The notes beneath the pieces were generated by a model, which was not told the origin of the DNA, did not search any database, and saw nothing but the letters and a program-made list of their open reading frames with translations. Positions 7,285 through 10,914 of a stretch of 10,914 nt of DNA are shown in pieces. This DNA comes from an uncultured Collinsella sp. (GTDB taxonomy: Bacteria > Actinomycetota > Coriobacteriia > Coriobacteriales > Coriobacteriaceae). The stretch lies in the NCBI GenBank assembly GCA_958372035.1, contig CATXML010000027.1:1-10914 (forward strand), given 5' to 3'. Numbering within the stretch: the first letter of the stretch is position 1; the number at the start of each line of letters is the position of its first letter. The translations under genes were made by a program, and so were the position numbers.

Positions 7285-7504
7285 TTTTGCCGTCTACAGT
7301 CCGGTGAACGGTAGGTAATCGGGGGTGAACGTATTTGAATGGCGGGAAATGGTCTCTTTGACCCTCTATTGATATATAGCCATTTACGTGGGATTTTATT
7401 TTGATGAACACCTCACTGATCTGTTAACTCATCAACAGAATCCCTGCTAGAAGCTAGTAAACATATGTTTAGTAGCTCACGACGTGTTCAATTTTGCCGT
7501 TTAC
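7282..7504 (+). repeat. Direct repeat pair CAATTTTGCCGTYTAC
   Basis: A 16-base sequence occurs at 7282-7297 and again at 7489-7504, differing at one base (C or T at position 13), 207 bp apart and in the same orientation. The coordinates here cover both copies and the DNA between them. They lie near the two ends of the control region, and could be paired regulator-binding sites or traces of a local duplication. Confidence 0.55.
7452..7477. promoter_or_regulatory. 26-bp palindromic operator-like site
   Basis: A perfect 14-bp palindrome TAAACATATGTTTA (7458-7471) extends on both sides to a 26-bp dyad with a single non-pairing position (G7457/G7472). This is the strongest symmetry in the control region and is typical of a dimeric repressor operator. 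Its TAAACAT arm is shared with the palindrome at 7540-7555. Confidence 0.65.
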
Positions 7505-7539
7505 CGAGTTCATCTGGTTATTCTTCAATTCTAGATTAC

Positions 7540-7555
7540 ACTAAACATGTTTAGT
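7540..7555. promoter_or_regulatory. 16-bp palindromic operator-like site before the esterase
   Basis: ACTAAACATGTTTAGT is a perfect 16-bp palindrome centred about 56 bp upstream of the esterase start codon. It shares TAAACAT...TGTTTA with the 7452-7477 site but has a centre two bases shorter, which puts the half-sites at a different spacing. AT-rich hexamers around it (such as TAGATT at 7532-7537) might be part of the esterase promoter, but no pair is convincing. Confidence 0.65.
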
Positions 7556-7603
7556 TTGTATTGCCGCAGATGCCAGGCATTCGCGGCGTAAGGGAGGCAG
7601 CTC

Positions 7604-8941
7604 ATGGAGCTCAAATTGTGTACCTACGCAACCGTCACCACCTTGGGCGACTTTGGCCCCTGGATCAGCAAGGTCGTACTCGACCTGCCCTGCACCGTGC
7701 GCGCCAACGACATCGACGCGAACACCTTCCATATATATGTAGAGCGTCACGAGCGCTCGGGCGAGGTTCTGATGCGCAAGGAGCGCGGCGCCGACCATGC
7801 CGCGCCCTCCGTGGGTTACATCGACATTCTCGCCGCATATCCGTGCGACGAGAACGGACGTAAGCTCGCCGTGGGCACCCATGTGGCGCTCGAGGTCGCC
7901 GAGCAGCGCCTGACCAAGACCATCGAAGGCGGCGTCATGGGCTCGCGCATGCTCGATGACCAGCTGCGCATCACGCAGCTCACAGCTCTTCCCGGCAACG
8001 ACGGCGACGATCCCACCTGCGGCCTGGTCTTCGACACCTGCCGTGGCGATATCTGCCCCGCGCTCAAAGGCTGGAGCAACGCCACGCAAAAGACCGCCGT
8101 CGACGGCATCGCGCTCGAATACGGCTTCTTTGAGCCCACCTTTAAGGCCGAAGACTCGGCATGCTTCAACCCCTTTGCGCCCGAGGCGACGGTCGTGCCC
8201 CAAAGGGCACCGCTCGTGGTGTATCTGCACGGCGCCGGCGAGGGCAAGGGCGCCACGCAAGGCGAAGGCGCTACGCGCGCCTATATCGGCAACCGCGTGA
8301 CGGCCATTAGCCAGGCGCAGATCCAGCGCTACTTTGGCGGCTTTGCCTGGGTGCTCGTGCCGCAGTCGCCCACGTTTTGGATGGACAACGGCGTCGAACA
8401 ACTCGGTCGCTCCAACCAGAGCATCTACTCCTCCGTGCTCAAGGCGCTTATCGACGAGTTTGTCGCCGAGCATGCCGACCGCATCGACACCGACCGCATC
8501 GTGGTCGCCGGTCTTTCCAACGGCGGCTTTATGACCCTGCGCCTGTGCGCCGACTACCCCGATTTCTTCGCCGCGGGCCTTCCCTGCTGCGCCCCGTGGT
8601 ACAACGCCACGGACGAGGACGTGGCCGCGCTCGCCAAGACGCCGCTGTGGTTTACGCACTCCAAGGGCGACGAGCTTGTGTCACCGCAACAGACCGTGCT
8701 GCCGCTGTTCGCGCGCCTGCGCGGTGCCGGCGCCAACGTGCATCTCACCTACTTTAGCCATGTCGAGGACCTGACCGGCGTGTATCGCGAGGCCGACGGC
8801 TCGGCCAAGAAGACGTTCAACCACGGCGTGTGGATCCACCAATTCAACGACCTGTGTTATCAAGACTTCGACGGGGGCAACGTACTCATCGACGGCGAGC
8901 CGGTGGGCTGCTGGGAGTGGTCGGCCAGGGTCGACCGCTAA
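7604..8941 (+). CDS. Alpha/beta-hydrolase esterase with Ig-like N-terminal domain
   Basis: A 445-residue predicted serine esterase of the EstA/polyhydroxybutyrate-depolymerase-like group. Residues about 1-127 form a beta-rich region resembling the esterase Ig-like N-terminal domain; the hydrolase domain spans about 170-440. The nucleophile is Ser305 in the elbow GLSNGG (303-308), the oxyanion region is LVVYLHGAGEGKG (204-216), the likely acid is Asp356 in HSKGDELVSP, and the likely base is His407 in FNHGVWIH (405-412; His412 is an alternative). No signal peptide or lipobox is present, so it should act in the cytoplasm. AAGGGAGG at 7590-7597, 6 bases before ATG, supports the start. It is divergent from the PTS gene and would fit removal of acyl (for example acetyl) groups from an imported glycoside, though that is inferred from context. 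A peptidase of the prolyl-oligopeptidase clan is less likely. Confidence 0.85.
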   Translation: MELKLCTYATVTTLGDFGPWISKVVLDLPCTVRANDIDANTFHIYVERHERSGEVLMRKERGADHAAPSVGYIDILAAYPCDENGRKLAVGTHVALEVAEQRLTKTIEGGVMGSRMLDDQLRITQLTALPGNDGDDPTCGLVFDTCRGDICPALKGWSNATQKTAVDGIALEYGFFEPTFKAEDSACFNPFAPEATVVPQRAPLVVYLHGAGEGKGATQGEGATRAYIGNRVTAISQAQIQRYFGGFAWVLVPQSPTFWMDNGVEQLGRSNQSIYSSVLKALIDEFVAEHADRIDTDRIVVAGLSNGGFMTLRLCADYPDFFAAGLPCCAPWYNATDEDVAALAKTPLWFTHSKGDELVSPQQTVLPLFARLRGAGANVHLTYFSHVEDLTGVYREADGSAKKTFNHGVWIHQFNDLCYQDFDGGNVLIDGEPVGCWEWSARVDR

Positions 8942-8952
8942 GCCCTCCCATC

Positions 8953-9075
8953 GCGGGGACCGGGGTTTAGTCTTGCAAACGTCCTCGGGCATGCATGGGC
9001 TGGCGCTTTGCGCTTCGCGCTGCGCCTGCCCATGCCCCCTGCGGAGTGTTTGCAAGACTAAACCCCGGTCTCCGC
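8953..9075. repeat. 123-bp long inverted repeat (MITE/REP-like cruciform)
   Basis: Arms 8953-8980 and 9048-9075 pair over 28 bp with a single G-T wobble; the core GGGGTTTAGTCTTGCAAAC is perfect. The 67-base centre folds again: 8993-9000 with 9028-9035 (GCATGGGC / GCCCATGC), then 9002-9006 with 9022-9026, then GCGC (9010-9013) with GCGC (9017-9020) over a 3-nt loop. It lies between the esterase stop (8941) and the DUF1593 start (9204) and codes for nothing. It could stop transcription between them, but no T-run follows, and its size and symmetry suggest a non-autonomous mobile repeat. Confidence 0.8.
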
Positions 9076-9203
9076 TGCGTTGACGTTGCTGTGACCCTGG
9101 CCGGCCGCTTCTAGCGGGCCGCCGGGTCGGTGGCGATGGGGGCATGGGTCCCGTCTTGCCTTGCGCGTAACTGGCTGAATTGATTTTGATTGGAGCTGTT
9201 CCT

Positions 9204-10715
9204 ATGTCCCAGAAGTTGACTCGGGTGATTGTTACCACTGATATGGAAGTCGATGATATGAACTCGCTTGTTCATTTGGCTCTGTATCTCAACTTGCTTG
9301 ATGTTCAGGCTGTGGTGTATACGGCTTCGCAGTATCACTTTCTTGGGGATGGGGTTCATACGCTCGGCGAGGTGAATTCGCATTGGCGGACCAAAGGGCG
9401 GCGCTCTTATGAGTGGGCTGTTGTGCCTCATGAGCCCGATCCGCTAGCCGGCGAGCTTCGTGAGTATCGGCCGTTTCCCGAGCATTGGATTGAAAGTCTC
9501 TGGAGTAATGAATATGCCCAGGCTTGGCCGCAGTTGCAGGCAAATGCGGACGCCGCCGGTGAACCGCCGTTTCCCACGCCTGCCCAGATGATCGAGCGTA
9601 CGTTTGTGGGAAATGTTGCCTTTGAGGGTGATGTGACTGAGGAAACTGAGGGGTCTCGCGTAATTGCGCAGGCGATTCTGGATGATGATCCGCGTACGTT
9701 ATGGTTGCTCAGCTGGGGTGGTATGAATACGATCGTTCGCGCCCTCATGAGTATTGCCGAGCGCTATCGCGCCACGCCCGAGTGGCCCGCCGTACAGCAG
9801 CGGGTCTATCAGAAGGTGCGCGTGATGGGCGTTGCCGATGGTGTGGGGCAGGATAACTCGTGGCTCGACCATGGGCGCGAGCTCTTTCCCGAGCTCATCT
9901 TTTGGCGTACGCCCTATATGTATGGCAACTATTTCGACGCCAAAACAGCTCAGCCCGATACGCTGCCGCTGTTTAAGGCTCCTTGGCCCGAGCAGAATCT
10001 CACGCAGGGCAACGGCCCCCTCATGGCGCGCTATATGTTCTATGGCGATGGTAAGGTCTACGAAAACGAGCCCGAGCGCTTTCAGTTTGGCAAGCATGCC
10101 CGTCTGGATTGGGGCCTGGAAGGCATGCCCGCGGTGCAGTTTGAGCGCGGCGATTTTATGGCCGAAGGCGACAGCATGACCTATATTCCGCTGCTGCCGT
10201 TTGGCCTGCGCGGTATTGACGACCGCGACTTCGATACGCTGCTGGGCCGCATGTTTCTTGATGGACACCCCGATGCGAAGGCACCCGCCGATTTTGCCTC
10301 CATCAGCACGCCCGCAGACGACAATCTCAATCCCTACCTGCGTGCCTATCAGGAAGACTTTGCCGCCCGCACGCAATGGTGTGCCCATGATCCGACCATC
10401 TGCTCGCATCCGGCGCATGTTGTCGAGGTCACTGCCGACCGCAGCGCCACAGCCGGCGAGCGCGTCAACCTTACAGCGACCATCGTCGACCCCGACGGCA
10501 AGGGCTTCGATGCACATTGGGATGTGGCCGTAGACCCATCGAGCTATGCAGGCGTCCAGGATCTGTCGATGTGGCAAGAATGCACGGTAGACACCGCTTT
10601 CATCGTGCCCGCCGACGCGCGACCCGGCGACCGCCTTGTGCTCACCCTCACCGTCCAGACGCGCGCCGAGCGCCCCTGCACCCGCTACGGCCAGGTCGCC
10701 ATCACCGTCGCGTAG
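9204..10715 (+). CDS. DUF1593 nucleoside-hydrolase-like protein with Ig-like C-terminal domain
   Basis: A 503-residue protein of the DUF1593 family (relatives include Sde0182, named as cellulose-binding). The N-terminal domain (about 1-355) resembles nucleoside hydrolases: TTDMEVDDMNSL (11-22) with Asp13, Asp17 and Asp18 matches the metal-binding Asp cluster, and WGGMNTIVRAL (171-181) and EGDSMTYIPLLPFGLRG (321-337) are family hallmarks. The C-terminal 400-503 is an Ig-like beta-sandwich (AGERVNLTATIVDPDGKGFDAHWD, 417-440). The reaction is not established; N- or O-glycosidic cleavage is plausible. No signal peptide is present although many relatives are secreted. ATG at 9204 with GGAG 8 bases upstream is preferred to TTG at 9180. 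Base use is uneven: the first third uses many T- and G-ending codons, the last third mostly C-ending ones. A large hairpin separates it from the esterase, so it may have its own promoter. Confidence 0.85.
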   Translation: MSQKLTRVIVTTDMEVDDMNSLVHLALYLNLLDVQAVVYTASQYHFLGDGVHTLGEVNSHWRTKGRRSYEWAVVPHEPDPLAGELREYRPFPEHWIESLWSNEYAQAWPQLQANADAAGEPPFPTPAQMIERTFVGNVAFEGDVTEETEGSRVIAQAILDDDPRTLWLLSWGGMNTIVRALMSIAERYRATPEWPAVQQRVYQKVRVMGVADGVGQDNSWLDHGRELFPELIFWRTPYMYGNYFDAKTAQPDTLPLFKAPWPEQNLTQGNGPLMARYMFYGDGKVYENEPERFQFGKHARLDWGLEGMPAVQFERGDFMAEGDSMTYIPLLPFGLRGIDDRDFDTLLGRMFLDGHPDAKAPADFASISTPADDNLNPYLRAYQEDFAARTQWCAHDPTICSHPAHVVEVTADRSATAGERVNLTATIVDPDGKGFDAHWDVAVDPSSYAGVQDLSMWQECTVDTAFIVPADARPGDRLVLTLTVQTRAERPCTRYGQVAITVA

Positions 10716-10742
10716 CAGCGACGGCGCTCACACTCAACAAGA

Positions 10743-10846
10743 AGTGCCCCCAAGTGCCGGCCAAATGACGAGAGTGGATAATCTCCCACTTTGAGCCCCC
10801 AAACAGGCCAAAAACGGCAGATTATCCACTCTCACTTTGGGGCACT
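10743..10846. repeat. Nested inverted repeat downstream of DUF1593 gene
   Basis: An inner perfect 15-bp stem pairs 10770-10784 with 10819-10833 (GAGAGTGGATAATCT and its complement) around a 34-base centre. An outer stem pairs 10743-10756 with 10833-10846 (AGTGCCCCCAAGTG against CACTTTGGGGCACT) with one mismatch; base 10833 is shared by both. It starts 28 bases past the DUF1593 stop and may serve as its terminator, but the nested form with AT-rich arms looks like a mobile intergenic repeat. No coding potential is seen. Confidence 0.75.
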
Positions 10847-10914
10847 CATTGGGGACAGACTTAAATGAGTAGTCGTTGGGGACGTTCTTGTTTGACTGGT
10901 CATTTAAGTACGTC
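10844..10914. repeat. Tandem GGGGAC-core hairpin repeats reaching the window edge
   Basis: Unit 1 (10844-10870) is ACTCATT, GGGGACAGACTTA, AATGAGT, a 7-bp stem with a GGGGAC loop. Unit 2 (about 10871-10894) has AGTC...GACT flanking GGGGACGTTCTTG. Unit 3 begins near 10900 in the opposite orientation (TCATTTAAGTACGTC, 14 of 15 bases equal to 4035-4049) and runs off the end. ACTTAAATGA (10859-10868) and TCATTTAAGT (10900-10909) form a 10-bp inverted repeat joining units 1 and 3. This paired-REP layout resembles REPINs moved by RAYT transposases; none is encoded in the window. Confidence 0.65.

Larger units (their letters stand above)
7114..7603. promoter_or_regulatory. Divergent control region of PTS and esterase genes
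   Basis: A 490-bp gene-free stretch, visibly richer in A and T than its surroundings, between PTS EIIBC (minus) and the esterase (plus). It contains a GTAAAC/GTTTAC box cluster (7220-7261), a repeated sequence CAATTTTGCCGTYTAC (7282-7297 and 7489-7504), a spaced TTGATGA...TCATCAA dyad (7401-7407 and 7429-7435), and two strong palindromes sharing TAAACAT (7452-7477 and 7540-7555). The density of dyads suggests control by one or more dimeric repressors, plausibly LacI or GntR family, none encoded in the window. No open frame here looks like a gene. Confidence 0.7.

Noticed and set aside
7061..7560. CRISPR array suggested by repeated GTAAAC/TAAACAT motifs
   Set aside because: The repeats are short, unevenly spaced and in mixed orientation, which fits operators and not CRISPR repeats.

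Overview
The window reads like a stretch of a high-GC actinobacterial gut commensal, most probably Collinsella or a close relative in the Coriobacteriia. This is inferred from strongly GC-ending codons in most genes, AGGAGG-type ribosome binding sites, gene content (Mg P-type ATPase, Glc-family PTS, intracellular sugar-processing enzymes), and abundant short inverted repeats with a GGGGAC core between genes. No rRNA, tRNA, transposase or CRISPR array is visible.

Layout. (1) 88-768, minus: pyrE (orotate phosphoribosyltransferase), with a hairpin just beyond its stop at 61-86. (2) 769-1203: a 435-bp divergent intergenic region with a possible plus-strand promoter, a terminator-like hairpin facing pyrE, and a 15-bp-stem repeat hairpin. 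(3) 1204-3972, plus: a complete MgtA-type magnesium P-type ATPase. (4) 3973-4161: convergent gap filled by two overlapping repeat hairpins. (5) 4162-5475, minus: a cytoplasmic DUF4038/apiosidase-like glycoside hydrolase. (6) 5686-7113, minus: a PTS EIIBC sugar permease of the beta-glucoside/sucrose type without its own IIA domain, ending in a strong hairpin terminator at 5613-5644. (7) 7114-7603: a 490-bp AT-rich divergent control region with two near-perfect palindromes and a cluster of GTAAAC/GTTTAC boxes. (8) 7604-8941, plus: an alpha/beta-hydrolase esterase with an Ig-like N-terminal domain. (9) 8953-9075: a large, almost perfect cruciform-forming repeat. (10) 9204-10715, plus: a DUF1593 nucleoside-hydrolase-like protein with an Ig-like C-terminal domain. 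(11) 10743-10914: nested inverted repeats running to the window edge.

How the genes may work together. pyrE and mgtA look like ordinary housekeeping genes. The four genes from 4162 to 10715 look like a small carbohydrate-use locus in two divergent arms around the 7114-7603 control region: the PTS permease would import and phosphorylate a glycoside, while the glycoside hydrolase, esterase and DUF1593 protein, all without signal peptides, would process it in the cytoplasm. No regulator, IIA domain or sugar-phosphate enzyme is encoded here, so the substrate cannot be named and the shared pathway is inference. Related GGGGAC hairpins in opposite orientation sit at both ends of this four-gene block (4033-4059 and 10844-10870).
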